A stretch of 64,000 nt of DNA from Yponomeuta sedellus (lineage: Eukaryota; Arthropoda; Insecta; Lepidoptera; Yponomeutidae): positions 21,243,805 to 21,307,804 of the forward strand of contig OW203736.1 of NCBI GenBank assembly GCA_934045075.1, in the 5' to 3' direction. The notes beneath the pieces are model-generated. The model made no database searches, was not told the DNA's origin, and saw only the letters and a program-made list of their open reading frames with translations. This document shows, piece by piece, positions 1 to 9,635 of this stretch (the first letter of the stretch is position 1; each line of letters begins with the position of its first letter). Position numbers and translations under genes: made by a program.

Positions 1-97
1 TCAATTCAATTATCAGAAGTAATCATTTTTCAATTTAAATCTATTTTTTCAAAGGTGCTCTCACGACATATGTACCTACTTAAACTAATAGCCTATT

Positions 98-428
98 GAT
101 CACTTTCATCCAAAATAATAATAAATTTTGGATGAAAAGTGATCAACCAATCAGCCACCTCCCCGGCGTAAAGGACTTCTCCCAGAAAGAGAGAAACATT
201 ATAATCTCTCTAAAATAACAATAATTGGCTTGATCCCCATACCCACCCTGTATGGGAATCAAGCCATTTATTGTTGATCACTTTTCATCCAAAATAATAA
301 TAAATTTTGGATGAAAAGTGATCAACCAATCAGCCACCTCCCCGGCGTAAAGGACTTCTCCCAGAAAGAGAGAAACATTATAATCTCTCTAAAATAACAA
401 TAATTGGCTTGATCCCCATACCCACCCT
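98..428. repeat. Two-unit direct repeat with internal palindromes
   Basis: Two copies of a unit of about 152 bp (98-249 and 276-428) differ by a single T inside the first palindrome. Each unit opens with an inverted repeat, perfect in unit 2: a 20-nt arm from 276 and its complement ending at 322, around a short A/T loop. A second inverted pair (226-242 with 250-266, one mismatch) sits at the junction between units. I do not recognise the family; it could be a fold-back DNA element duplicated in tandem. Confidence 0.75.
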
Positions 429-879
429 ACTGGGATAGTACCCACTGCGGATTGCCGAAATAGGGCGAGTTTCGGAAAAAAAATCTCTGATCTACCTCCA
501 CATTTAGAACTCTGTACAACAGTTCTTATTTTTTCGTTTACAAAAGTCCTTATTACCAAGGTGATAAAGTTGCATTCAGATTAAAAACGCTACAGTAGGT
601 ATGTACGTACCTGCTGACTGACTGCGCCATTACTGTCGACCCCATAACATATATCTCTGACCTTGTAGGAGCATCTGTTAGTCTGTTTGTCCGTCAATAT
701 GCTCCATTCGTAGAATCAGTACTATAGATAGTGATGGACATGTGTGTCGATTTATCGCCAATGTGTTAGTAAGTACTTTTGCAGTGTGTTAAAAAATCCT
801 GAGCCACTGACGTATGCTTGAGCTGATTTAACAAGACATGGTCACAGTGAAGTTTTTTTCGCGTCTGTCTAACAAAAAT

Positions 880-1098
880 TCCATGCTTCGCAAAGCAAGT
901 TAAGCCGTGGCTGTCATGTAATGGCAGTCGTTAAGCCATGTCAGAGGACTCATGGGCGGCTTGATAGCTTCTGACAGTAAGGCCCGCCACTGTCTTACAA
1001 TCCTCCACCAACCCGGACTTGGCCCCAGTGGTGGAGTATGGCCTAGACCGAGACCCGTGCCCCAGCAGTGGGGACATACAAGGGTTGATATCGAGTAA
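880..1098 (+). mobile_element. 5S-SINE, 5'-truncated copy
   Basis: Shares the body and tail of the 5S-SINE family (fuller copies at 4035 and 33439) but lacks the 5S-like head. Visible family blocks are the segment around GTTAAGCCGTGGCTGTCATG, the block TCTTACAATCCTCCACC, and the terminal CCCCAGCAGTGGGGACATAC followed by GGGTTGATATCG. The CAGCAGTGG wording near the end resembles RTE-type LINE tails, which fits mobilisation by a LINE. Confidence 0.8.
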
Positions 1099-1209
1099 CA
1101 AAAATGTTAAAACATCCCCAGGGCCGAGTTTCATAAAACTACAATATAATTCGTAGTTTATGATTAGATTACATTACAATATATTTTAAACTTTCGCGAC
1201 TTGATAAGT

Positions 1210-1441
1210 CGCATGGCTTATCGTCCGACATTATCAGTGTAGTGTGTCGCAACCCTAATAGTGCTTTGTGATGGCTGATTGAGGGTAGTCTGAAACCTCA
1301 TCAGCCGAAGATGCGAACGGGTGCCAGCCATCAGTCTTCTCGTGACCACGATGACAGTAACGTCGTCGTCGAAACGTCGAGGTAAAATAGCAATAAATTA
1401 CTAAGCGATTAAGCCCCGAAAATATTCTAACAATAGATTAG
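1210..1441. repeat. Dispersed repeat; unoccupied counterpart of the FBt insertion site at 45 kb
   Basis: About 230 bp nearly identical to 45193-45238 joined to 45769-45955. The 45-kb copy has FBt inserted exactly within the stretch TCAGTGTA, uninterrupted here at 1234-1242. The repeat ends with GTCGTCGAAACGTCGAGG, a CGAAACGTCG motif also present near 8320 and 19000. Family not identified; a Penelope-like origin is possible but unproven. Confidence 0.75.
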
Positions 1442-1556
1442 ATGACTTTAAAATAAACTACAGTTCAGTTATTAATTATTTGGGTAAAAAAAACGTTAAT
1501 TGCGTATGGTGCCATCTCAAGAAGACTACGCTTCAGTTTTGTTTTAAACATACTAA

Positions 1557-1747
1557 GGGCCTGTTTCACAATCTGCAAATAAGGTTCCGGATAAGCTATC
1601 CGCAACCAGGGCTGCCATTTGTTCTAAATTGGAAGCCATAAACGAACACACGCAATATAGGAAAAGTTATTTAAATTTAGAACAAACGGCAGCCCTGGTT
1701 GCGGATAGCTTATCCGGAACTTTATTTGCAGATTGTAAAACAGACCC
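1557..1747. mobile_element. Tourist-like MITE (PIF/Harbinger type)
   Basis: 191 bp with terminal inverted arms of about 74 bp (1557-1631 and 1673-1747) around a spacer of about 40 bp. The termini read GGGCCTGTTTCACAATCTGC and the complement of GGGTCTGTTTTACAATCTGC, and the element is flanked by the direct repeat TAA (1554-1556, 1748-1750). GGGCCTGTTT ends with a 3-bp TWA duplication are the classic signature of Tourist MITEs. It encodes no protein. Confidence 0.85.
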
Positions 1748-1938
1748 TAAGACTCATCAAGTCATCATACTATGATGTTAATTCGATGTACATTGCGTAG
1801 TCGAGTATTCCTTTCGACTTATTAATCTGTGCGTAAATCGGCTTTGATATGTACGTCAAATTGTCATAGTAAACTAAAGATGGGCCATTAAGGCTATTTT
1901 CGAAACATCTCAATTTACTAATGTTTATTTTAATGTTT

Positions 1939-2040
1939 ATAGTAAAACTTATTCGAAACTCAATGTTACCCAGAAATTTACTAATCTTGTTCATTTGTAA
2001 ATTGCTAGATTACATTGATTTTCGAATAAGTTTTACTTAT
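1939..2040. repeat. Small inverted repeat (possible MITE)
   Basis: Arms of 28-29 nt (1939-1966 and 2012-2040), matching apart from two small differences, are separated by 45 nt. No target duplication is clear, so this may be a decayed MITE or a chance-preserved hairpin. Confidence 0.5.
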
Positions 2041-2099
2041 ATTAATAACTTACTAACCTCTTCGAATACAATGCAAGCATGCAAGAATATAAAAAAAAC

Positions 2100-2325
2100 A
2101 TAAATATTCCTGGACATATTACACAGATCTCGTTAGCCCTATACTAAGTACAACTAAATGACTTGTTTTGATAGATTTAATACAATAAATACATAGATAA
2201 CATCCAAGACTCGAGACAAACTAGAAAAGTTCGTTTCCTAGTTTGACCCGGCCGGGGATCGAACCCGAGACCTTCGGTTTTACAGAATGCGTGCCAAACC
2301 GCGCCATCGAGAGGCCGTCATGCTA
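2100..2325 (-). mobile_element. tSINE1 copy
   Basis: On the minus strand a tRNA-like head (box A similar to GGCGCAGCGG, box B GGTTCGATCCC) is followed by CCGGCCGGGTCAAACTAGG and a body ending in a TAATACAATAAATAC-type stretch. Head and body match the copies at 4583-4815 and 18612-18835. The head is damaged here; several anticodon-arm bases differ between copies. Confidence 0.8.
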
Positions 2326-2589
2326 GACATTTTCGAAAATATCATAAGTATTTTTCGAAAACACCCTTCTTTAACTTTACAGTAAAACAAGAATTGTAGA
2401 GCTATAAAATAGGCCCCTGTTAACTGCACGCTAAAATGCGCTTTGCCTAGACAGACTCCAAACAATATACCACTGCTAAAATCCCCAGTAATTCGCCAGG
2501 CTTTGCTATAATGCGCGGGCGTCGGCAAAATGGCGGCCGACTGTCTTGTCACTCGCGGGGCGTCTTAGCGGCCGATAAGGTAGGGCCAG

Positions 2590-2690
2590 GAAATCTGCTT
2601 ACTTTTTTTCGTCTTTTTGACATATCTGAATATGTGTAATTTCCTTTTTTATGTACAATAAAGTGTTCTCTATCTCTCTATATATCTATG
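2590..2690 (+). mobile_element. CR1-type LINE 3' tail fragment
   Basis: Contains ATGTACAATAAAGTGTTCTC followed by a TATCTCTCTATATATC simple repeat, the same 3' end seen at 44450-44490 and, in part, at 8590-8632. Only the extreme 3' end is present, as expected for 5' truncation during target-primed reverse transcription. The preceding 2331-2590 shows no recognisable gene. Confidence 0.6.
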
Positions 2691-2697
2691 GAAGATA

Positions 2698-3766
2698 CGG
2701 CCGAATACTCAAACGTCATTCAAATATTTAAAGGCATCTTAAGTAATTGACAAGCCGTTAAACACAAAATTCGTATACACAAACGTTAGTTAAAAGCTTG
2801 TGTTAAATTTAAGTGGAACACAAAATAACTGGCAGTTAAACATCACTCAGCGAAAAACTCGTATACTCGAACGCAACTTAGCGCGATTTATCTGTCAAAT
2901 GGGCTGTCAAATCGAGTTGAGTAGGCGTTACAATTGAAAGTGGTCGCGAGGACCTTCAAATCGTAAAAGTTGTAATATCAGTGAACTTATGTGAAAAACA
3001 ATGTCCTTATCATGTCGATGAAGGGCCTAATGTGCCTCGAAGAAATGAGGCAAAGTTAAATGCTTTCGAGTATTATAATGAAACAGACGTCCATGCGCGG
3101 TTCCGGCTGTCGAAAGAGACGGTATTATATTTGGAGTCTGTCCGTCTTTTGACATACAATCCAACCAGTTACAAGGAGTAATAGATCCAAACAGCCAGTG
3201 GACCAAATTTGAATAACCCTGCGTTATTAATATTATGCTACTGGCATAATAACGCATAATAATAATTCTCATTCAATTCTTATTTATATTAGTATTCATC
3301 AGGGAATAGCTTTAAAAAACCGCAATACCGCAATGTTTTTATTGTGGTAGACTTTTCAAATGTCATTGGTGAGATGGCCCTAACGTTTCGTTCTACGACA
3401 ATATAAGATATTATTATTACAACATTAAACATTTTGTTTTGTACAAAACGAGGTAATAATAATTTAAGTTTGTTTCATAAATCATATTATGATTTATTTT
3501 ATTTTATTTTTATAAAAATACTTCATATTTCATCACAAAACTTAAAATTGATCGAACAAATTCTGCGTAAATCGGATACACAACGTAAGTTTAAATATTT
3601 TGTCAATGAAAACAGACTTGTTGTTTATTTGACGGCTTCTCAGCTGATCACGGTCTGAAATTGTTTGAATGACGTTTGTGTATACCACTCAATATTTAAC
3701 AGATGTTCAAATTTGAATGCCCTTCAACTGAGTGATCGATTTGACTGACGTTTGAGTATTCGTCCG
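2698..3766 (+). mobile_element. Non-autonomous PIF/Harbinger-type DNA transposon
   Basis: Terminal inverted repeats begin CGGCCGAATACTCAAACGTC at the left and end in the complement of CGGACGAATACTCAAACGTC at the right. The flanking direct repeat is ATA (2695-2697, 3767-3769), a 3-bp duplication as in PIF/Harbinger. A short frame inside (2981-3181) resembles the N-terminal part of a Harbinger transposase, and the rest of the interior is AT-rich with no catalytic domain visible. At 1,069 bp the element is much shorter than an autonomous one, so it is probably an internally deleted derivative. Confidence 0.75.
2981..3181 (+). pseudogene. Truncated Harbinger-like transposase N-terminus
   Basis: A 66-codon frame begins with ATG inside the 2698-3766 element. 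Its middle, EYYNETDVHARFRLSKETVL (about residues 24-45), resembles the phenylalanine-rich, RFRLSK-containing segment common near the N-terminus of HARBI1/PIF transposases, which lies ahead of the DDE nuclease domain. The frame stops well before any DDE residues, so no nuclease can be made. The assignment rests on this motif and on the 3-bp duplication around the host element. It could act as a decoy DNA-binding peptide, but nothing shows expression. Confidence 0.5.
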
Positions 3767-3790
3767 ATAGCTAAATTAAAAAAAAGTATT

Positions 3791-3930
3791 GTATGGAATC
3801 AGGCGTTACTTAGCGGAAATCTGTAATAGCATTAAAAAGTGAAAATCACTTTGCGAAATTCCGCCAAAACTCCCACAAGCACCTTGCGGTTAGTTAATGC
3901 ACCACTCTCCCTCCCGCTTTTTCAAGCAGA
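3791..3930 (+). mobile_element. FBu family, single-arm copy
   Basis: Reads TATGGAATCAGGCGTTACTT, then AATTCCGCCAAAACTCCCAC and TTTCAAGCAGAAGCAAG. The same order of blocks occurs at 37090-37400 and, as an inverted pair, at 31269-31538. Only one arm is present here. Confidence 0.7.
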
Positions 3931-4034
3931 AGCAAGACACGAACACAGCACCACCGACACTTGTGTGAGAAAACACGCGACGCGTTTCGCCTCTAACACG
4001 AGGCATCCTCAGGCTCACAAGTGCAAGTCAACTT

Positions 4035-4450
4035 GCGCTTGTGGCCTAGTCGAAACGAGTGATTGGAATCAATCACTTTAGTTGAGCAACAACAGGCGCA
4101 GGCAGGTGCAGGATGGGTGACCGTCCCGTGACTACCGCTAGTGGTATTTTTTCCCGACGTTTCCGTGCTTCGCAAGGCGTGTTAAGCCATTGGTACCGGC
4201 TGTCATGTAATACCAGTCGTCAAGCCATGTCAGAGGCCTTATGGGCGGCTTGATAACTTCTGACAGTAAGGCCCGCCACTGTCTTACAGTCCTCCACCAA
4301 CCCGGACTTGGCCCCCGTAGTGGAGTATGGCCTAACCTTCCTGCAATGCAGGAAGAGACCCGTGCCCCAGCAGTGGGGACATACAGGGTTGCAATCGCAG
4401 GAAGAGATCCGTGCCCCAGCAGCAAGGAACATACAAGGGTTCATATCGGG
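4035..4450 (+). mobile_element. 5S-SINE, near full-length
   Basis: The head (4035-4130) contains GAGCAACAACAGGCGCAGGC then GGATGGGTGACC, matching in order and spacing the 5S rRNA internal control region (box A AAGTTAAGCAAC, the GGGCG element, box C GGATGGGTGACC). The body has TTCCGTGCTTCGCAAGGCG and the TCTGACAGTAAGGCCCGCC block. The tail CCCCAGCAGTGGGGACATAC is followed by a partial duplication of itself (4393-4440, ending AGCAGCAAGGAACATACAAG). Confidence 0.85.
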
Positions 4451-4560
4451 TAAATAGTTAACTGTAGTGCTGTCTCTTCAAATTTCTCAGAAAAGAGCGT
4501 GACAGAACGTTACTTTAGTTAATTTACTTAGTGAAGTTCTCAATTCAGAAACCGTCCCTA
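4451..4560. mobile_element. MITE remnant, same family as 44975-45130
   Basis: The right part reads GTTCTCAATTCAGAAACCGT followed by CCCTAA, matching the right terminus of the MITE at 44975-45130. The internal blocks CTGTCTCTTCAAATTTCTCAG and GCGTGACAGAACG-type sequence are shared. The left terminus is missing at the junction with the 5S-SINE. Confidence 0.6.
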
Positions 4561-4582
4561 ATAATACTAACTTTTTTTTAAA

Positions 4583-4815
4583 ATAAATATCCATGGACAT
4601 TTTACACAGATCTCGTTAGCCCTATACTAAGTACAACTAGATTTGTGTTATAGGTGCTAACTCGACGATATATTTAATACAATAAATACATAGATAACGT
4701 CCAAGACCCGAGACAAACTAGAAAAGTTCGTTTCCTAGTTTGACCCGGCCGGGGATCGAACCCGAGACCTTCGGTATTACAGTCAGCGTGCCAAACCGCT
4801 GCGCCACCGAGGTCA
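4583..4815 (-). mobile_element. tSINE1 copy, best-preserved minus-strand example
   Basis: The minus-strand head has box A GGTGGCGCAGCGGTTTGG and box B GGTTCGATCCCC with a GGCCGGGT 3' stem. The body continues CTAGGAAACGAACTTTTC, and the 3' part includes GTTAGCACCTATAACACAAA-like sequence. It is the same element as 2100-2325 and 18612-18835. Confidence 0.85.
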
Positions 4816-6540
4816 TCTTTTCTAACTAACTTTTCTATCTTATTTTTTTCTGTCTTCGAAACACGCTAGTTTCATAGCCCGCTGTCCCGCGATCTTATCA
4901 CGCTCCCCAGCAGCGACGCTGATCTCACTTTAATTGCTTCCGAATTATTTTGCTCGGATAAATATCAACTACAATTCGACACGCGGTCTTCCGACCGTCC
5001 GGCACTCCGTCTGCACTGAATTTAAAAACACAGAAGTGCAACTGAGAGAAAATATATTTTTGAAAAGTAATGACTCAATGACGTTCCACTGTAGAAAAAG
5101 AAGGAAAATACATTTATTTACAAACACAAACTAAAAAACACAACAATTTCAACAAAAACATCAAAAAAACACTTGAGTCACTTGTTGATGACGATTTTTT
5201 TTAAACACGAAATAAAAACATTTATAATCTTAGGTAGGTATCTACTCATTTCTATCTATGTAACCTAACTATTTATCTATCTTTTTCTATCAGTTTTTCA
5301 GATAAACACATCATGCCTAACAAAAGTAGTTAAGTACCTACAGCTAGATCTTAATTATAAATAACTTATTTTCCAACAATCACTCAGGATGCCGAAGTCT
5401 ATTTTTCAGGCGTTTTCTTTTTATTTACATTAAAATTAATTGCTATTCGTTGGTGTATACTCACCAATGAATTAGTCCACATCGCTTGAGAACGGTTCGA
5501 CAGATTTCATTTAAACAAGTTTTGTATGAGTCCTAAAAAAGTTGAAATGAAACATCTGTCGAGTAAGGATTAAACATTTTAATTTACGTACATACTTATT
5601 CATGTATTGTCTTCATAATAGTATTCACGTTTAATCCTGATAAAATAATATAAAATAATTATCATGTTGTGTTTGGGTTTGGGGCAGCCTAGTTCAAGGT
5701 TGATAATGTTTTTTTTAATGCGTCTGTGGTTGCTACTAACTAAATAAGTAAGGTAATCTAAGACAAATATTACATACTATGGGTAGTTATCGTTGTTACT
5801 AGGAAAACCTTCTGTAGTTACTTTATTTTGTGGCGAGGCTGTCACGACTTTCTACTGTCGAAAGTGTTTTGTTGTTAGTTAAAATTAACTGTTAGTTAAA
5901 GTTACTAATTAACTTTTTTACGTTTTATTACTGGGCGGAGAATTACTTACGTAACGCTGTATTTGCTTAGAGTTTAGAGGCGGGTCGTTACCTGAAACAG
6001 AAAATTAATAATTAAACAAATGAAAAGCTAAAACATTTGCAAATTGGGATTAATCCTAATGAACTAAGTTGTGGATCGGTTTATTTCCGAGTAAAGCTGC
6101 GCCTGTAAAAAATATTACTCTAAACAATCCGTTTACTATGAGCGAAAACATTAATTTCTTGAGAAAGTAAAATACAATTATAGAAAGAGGATTATTTTTA
6201 TTTACTTTTCGTCCCTTCTCAAACTTTTTTTTGTTCCTCTGTAAGTGGGAGAAAAATAGCACTTTTCCGATAGAAACTTTTTAGCAGGTGGAAATGAGAT
6301 TTGAATTTAGAACGTAATTATATCATTCATATAAATTGAACGCAAATGTACGAATTGCTGGCTGGCACGTGTTGGATGCACGGCGCGGGGACCCGCGCTA
6401 AAAAAACAAAGGCGCGCGAAATACGTCTCTGTTCTTGTAATCAACAGGATTTATTATATTTTGCGAAAATATTAACTTAAATCTTATCACAATTATACTA
6501 TGCCTACTACATCATCATCACATCACATCATCAATTCATC
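4816..6540. other. No recognisable gene or repeat
   Basis: About 1.7 kb of AT-rich sequence. I see no coding exon, RNA gene or named repeat; short open frames lack recognisable motifs. A few poly-A or poly-T runs occur near 5100-5220. Confidence 0.5.
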
Positions 6541-6905
6541 ACACTGTTAATATTATAAAAGCGAATGTTTGTAACAGTAAGGCCCGCCACTGTCTTACAA
6601 TCCTCCACCAACCCGGACTTGGCCTCCGTGGTGGACTATGGCCTAACCTTCCTGCCATGCAGGAAGAGACCCGTGCCCCAGCAGTGGGGACATACAAGGG
6701 TTGGCAACGAAAGTTTGTGAGTGTGTGTGTTTGTTATTTCTTCACATCTAAACAGCCGGAGCGATTTTAACTAACTTTGAAGTTACGAGTAGCTGACTCC
6801 CTGGATTAACACAAAGGCTACGTTTTACTGCGGGAAAATATCTTATTCCCATGGGAAAATCGATACACCGCGGGTAACATCGCGGGGCACATCTGGTAAA
6901 AGCTA
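6540..6905 (+). mobile_element. HelC non-autonomous Helitron, interrupted by a 5S-SINE
   Basis: The family consensus begins at TCACACTAATATTATAAAGG, continues AGTTTGTGAGTGTGTATGTT, and ends in a CCGCGG...CCGCGG hairpin about 10 nt before CTAG|T. Here the 5' part (6540-6572) and 3' part (6708-6905) are separated by a 5S-SINE fragment. The last bases read GGGGCACATCTGGTA, so the CTAG end is mutated. Sibling copies are at 16206, 16552, 56442 and 62420. Confidence 0.7.
6573..6707 (+). mobile_element. 5S-SINE, 5'-truncated, with target duplication
   Basis: Contains only the 3' part of the family (CAGTAAGGCCCGCCACTGTC to ACATACAAGGGTTGGC). It is flanked by CGAATGTTTGT (6562-6572) and CGAAAGTTTGT (6708-6718), an 11-bp duplication with one mismatch. 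The 5' truncation and target duplication support LINE-mediated retroposition. Confidence 0.8.
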
Positions 6906-7586
6906 AATAGTGATATTATATGATCTTTTGATGAATAAATTACTTACTTCAAAAGTAGGTTTAGCGACAAGCCCCGCGGGAATCGAAGCCCCAGCCCCAT
7001 TGGTAACCGTACGTGCAACCGCTAGACTAACAATGCCTTGTTACCTTGTTGCCACATTACTGCCGTAATGTAACAGTAATGTACAAGTGTAACATTTAGC
7101 GTAAGCCTGCAACTAGGGATGTGCTAATGGCTTGTTTTAGCGTCACGTTAATTTGAGAGTCGCTCCAGACGAGTTTCAGGACTCTTCAGGTGAAAATGTA
7201 GCGACGTGCAACGCTCGTGTGCTCGACATTCCTGTTGACATTCATATTCATATCATGCATATTAATTTATTGCCCCATTTCGACCCTATACGTAAGAAAT
7301 ATAGCAAACGCCAGGCATTTACAGGGGAGCGAAGACGAAAAAATTAAATAAGAACAATGCTTGTTATAATTATTAAAAACAAAATGTCGTATTATGTGTT
7401 TATTGATTGTTGTCGATAATTAGTAAGATAATAAAAAATATGATTCTGTATTAGTTTATAAGTTGATGCCAAAACAGATGTTATATATAATTTCATGTTC
7501 ACTGTTACATAACTGACGCTCTGTGTCATCCTATTACACTTTATTAAGAAGTTGAGTTTAGCTCTGATCTATATAATTATTTTGAA
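6906..7586. other. No gene recognised; one SINE-like trace
   Basis: AT-rich spacer. Around 6965-7025 there is a degenerate minus-strand tRNA-like piece (CGGGAATCGAAGCCCCAGCC, with a damaged box B). Nothing else is recognised. Confidence 0.4.
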
Positions 7587-7985
7587 GCGGTGGTAGCTCA
7601 GTGGGTAGAACCATGGACTGGCAAGCGAGAGCCCCAGGTTCGATCCCGAGTGCGGGCATGTACCAATGACTTTGTTTAATTTCAAAGTTACGTACATTTG
7701 CGAATTTGTAGTCGCAATATCACACGCTAACGATGAAGGAAAACAGCGTGAGGAAACCCGCGGCTTGGTTGGCTACGCACGTATTGACTAGTCTTTCCTG
7801 TGGGCTAGTCCGACTAAGCTGTCAGCATGGTATAGGTGCTGGGCAAGCCTACACCATCTATAAAACTATGTCCCAGGCACTACAGCGTCGGAGTGGTCCC
7901 TTCACCCATCTAGTGTGAGTTAAGATACAACTGGACGCTGTATAAATCATCTCATTAAGTAGATGCAAAAAAAAAGGCCAACATT
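7587..7985 (+). mobile_element. tSINE2, full-length
   Basis: The tRNA-like head has box A TAGCTCAGTGGGTAGAACC and box B GGTTCGATCCCG. The body, about 330 bp, includes CATTTGCGAATTTG, GTGAGGAAACCCGCGGCTTG and CTACAGCGTCGGAGTGG, and the tail is TAGATGCAAAAAAAAAGGCC. It is nearly identical to 43287-43695; tail-only relatives are at 49570 and 52466. A 61-codon open frame inside it is not a gene. Confidence 0.9.
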
Positions 7986-8041
7986 ATATAATTATTTTAC
8001 TTTTTATATATCTAAATATGTAGGCTTAATGTACTCTGTTT

Positions 8042-8092
8042 TTAAATGTGTCCAGCAGTGGACTACATAATATAGCCTGAAGAAGAAGAGAT
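8042..8092 (+). mobile_element. RTE-type LINE 3' end fragment
   Basis: GTCCAGCAGTGGACTACATA followed by TATAGCCTGAAGAAGAAG is the 3' terminus also seen at 58095, 58378 and, inverted, at 9383, 34529 and 63085. Confidence 0.7.
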
Positions 8093-8269
8093 GAGGTATA
8101 GGGTGTGTAGCAAGGCGAAACCTTTTTGTAAAATACATAATTACATTTCTTAATGATAAGATAAGATAAGAATATTCTTTATTGTATACCGGAAAATTGA
8201 TACAGAACAGCATTTGCGATACCCGTACATAGTTACCTACTCGTATTACACGGGTCTAATCGCGATTAT

Positions 8270-8362
8270 TTATTAGGTAAAACGTAATTACCTTACCCGA
8301 GATGACGACAGCTGCAACGCTGCCGAAACGTCGGCAAAACATAATTACGTTTTACCTAATAA
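8270..8362. repeat. 93-bp hairpin element with CGAAACGTCG core
   Basis: Perfect 21-nt inverted termini (8270-8290 and 8342-8362, TTATTAGGTAAAACGTAATT...) enclose GATGACGACAGCTGCAACGC and TGCCGAAACGTCGG. Related cores occur at 1330-1390, 18950-19030 and 43855-43950. The TGACGA...CAGC/GCTG...GAAAC order resembles a degenerate hammerhead ribozyme core, known in Penelope-like elements, but the match is imperfect. Confidence 0.55.
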
Positions 8363-8479
8363 TTGTAATGTAATTAATTTGTATATATCTGTTGATAATT
8401 TTATTCTATTTATTCAAATTCAAACTGTTATTTAGGCATGTATTTATATAGGTACCTCTGAAATTATCGTTTTCAATGT

Positions 8480-8599
8480 TTTTTTTGTACGTCTACTTCC
8501 TTCTCTAATGTATTAGTCCAGTTCATCCAAAGGTTGTCTGGAAGAGATCACTTTTAGTGATAAGGCCGCCGTCTGTACTCTTAGGTTAAGAAAGTGTTC

Positions 8600-8631
<32 letters not shown>

Positions 8632-8632
8632 A
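8480..8632 (+). mobile_element. CR1-type LINE 3' tail with TCTA microsatellite
   Basis: Contains GGTTGTCTGGAAGAGATCAC, GATAAGGCCGCC and AAGTGTTCTC, then eight TCTA-type repeats (8599-8632). The same tail occurs at 44370-44490 and 26580-26760, and inverted at 26268-26440. Confidence 0.75.
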
Positions 8633-8675
8633 ATAATCGCTATTAGACCCGTTTAACATAAGAACTAAAATAATT

Positions 8676-8985
8676 ACAGTAGCCCAATGGGTAGATTATG
8701 GACTAGGAATCGAGAGACACAGGTTCGATTCCTAATGAATTTGTTTTCTAAGCTACATAAGTACTTATATACGTACATTTGTTAAGTTAAGTAGCAATAC
8801 CACTCGGTCACCGTGAAGGAAAGCATCGTGAGGAAACCAGATTGTCTGAGGTGTTCAAATACACACTACATACAATACATAAAGCGCTTGTATTGCAACT
8901 ATTACTTCACATGTACATAACTTAGAAAACAAAGTCATTGGTACATGCCCGCTCTGGGAATCGAAGCTGGGGGTTCTAATAAAAT
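8676..8985. mobile_element. tSINE4 fragments in opposite orientation
   Basis: A plus-strand tRNA-like head with box B GGTTCGATTCC and body GTGAGGAAACCAG (8676-8880) is followed by a minus-strand piece (8890-8985) carrying AACTTAGAAAACAAAGTCAT and a GGGAATCGAAGC box-B complement. The head-to-head arrangement may be two insertions or a fold-back copy. Confidence 0.55.
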
Positions 8986-9002
8986 AAAATAATATAATAA
9001 AA

Positions 9003-9237
9003 TATATATTCTTTTTGTTACACTAACCCGTGATGAACCCAAAGGACAATTTTAAAAACCTATTTAGAGGCTAAAAATCCGCGACCTCTGGCTAACCTTA
9101 CCAGCGCTCTCCCAACTGAGCTAATGGGCAAGTGCCGGCATCAGCGAAATTTCTAACCTCTTTACAATATTCCCTGTATTATTTACAGGCAACGAAGGAA
9201 TGGGCGGAATTTTTAGTTTGTAAATAGGTTTTTAAAA
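9003..9237 (-). mobile_element. FBt copy (tail variant AAAGAATATA)
   Basis: The left end is the complement of the family tail (CACTAACCCGTG). A minus-oriented tRNA-like region follows (GCCAGCGCTCTCCCAACTGA). The right end is ATTTTTAGTTTGTAAATAGG and TTTTTAAAAT, an inverted match to TTTTAAAAACCTATTTAGAG at 9048. Both ends thus carry inverted copies of the tail-proximal segment. The 3' tail belongs to the ATTCTTTTT/AAAGAATAT subtype also seen at 42436 and 50906. Confidence 0.7.
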
Positions 9238-9382
9238 TAATATATTTATTTCAGGTCCCAAATTTACAAAAATCAACAGTACACAAAAACTTACGGTTTT
9301 ATTTATAAAAATACTCCTCTAAACTCCACTTGCGTCAGAGTTAACCGGTTAACTCGAGTTAAATGAGATATTTAAACATCTT

Positions 9383-9500
9383 TTTCTTCTTCTCCAGGCT
9401 ATATTAGTCCACTGCTGAACATAGCCCTCCCCTAATGCCATAGCACAAGGTTTTGACATCATTGGGAAGTGAAGGGGTATGCCCATAAATCCCACCCTGC
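9383..9500 (-). mobile_element. RTE-type LINE 3' end fragment
   Basis: CTTCTCCAGGCTATATTAGT followed by CCACTGCTGAACATAGCCCT is the complement of the family terminus. About 75 further bases (ATTGGGAAGTGAAGGGG region) continue into the 3' UTR, as at 63085-63340. Confidence 0.7.
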
Positions 9501-9635
9501 TAAATTTAAGCATGCTAAATATTAATTTATCAATAATTTTAAAACTGCTATGCCAATATCGGTAGAATTACATTAGCACTACAATTTTATCCATATAACA
9601 TTATAATGTACTGTAATTTATGGCAATAAATGATT

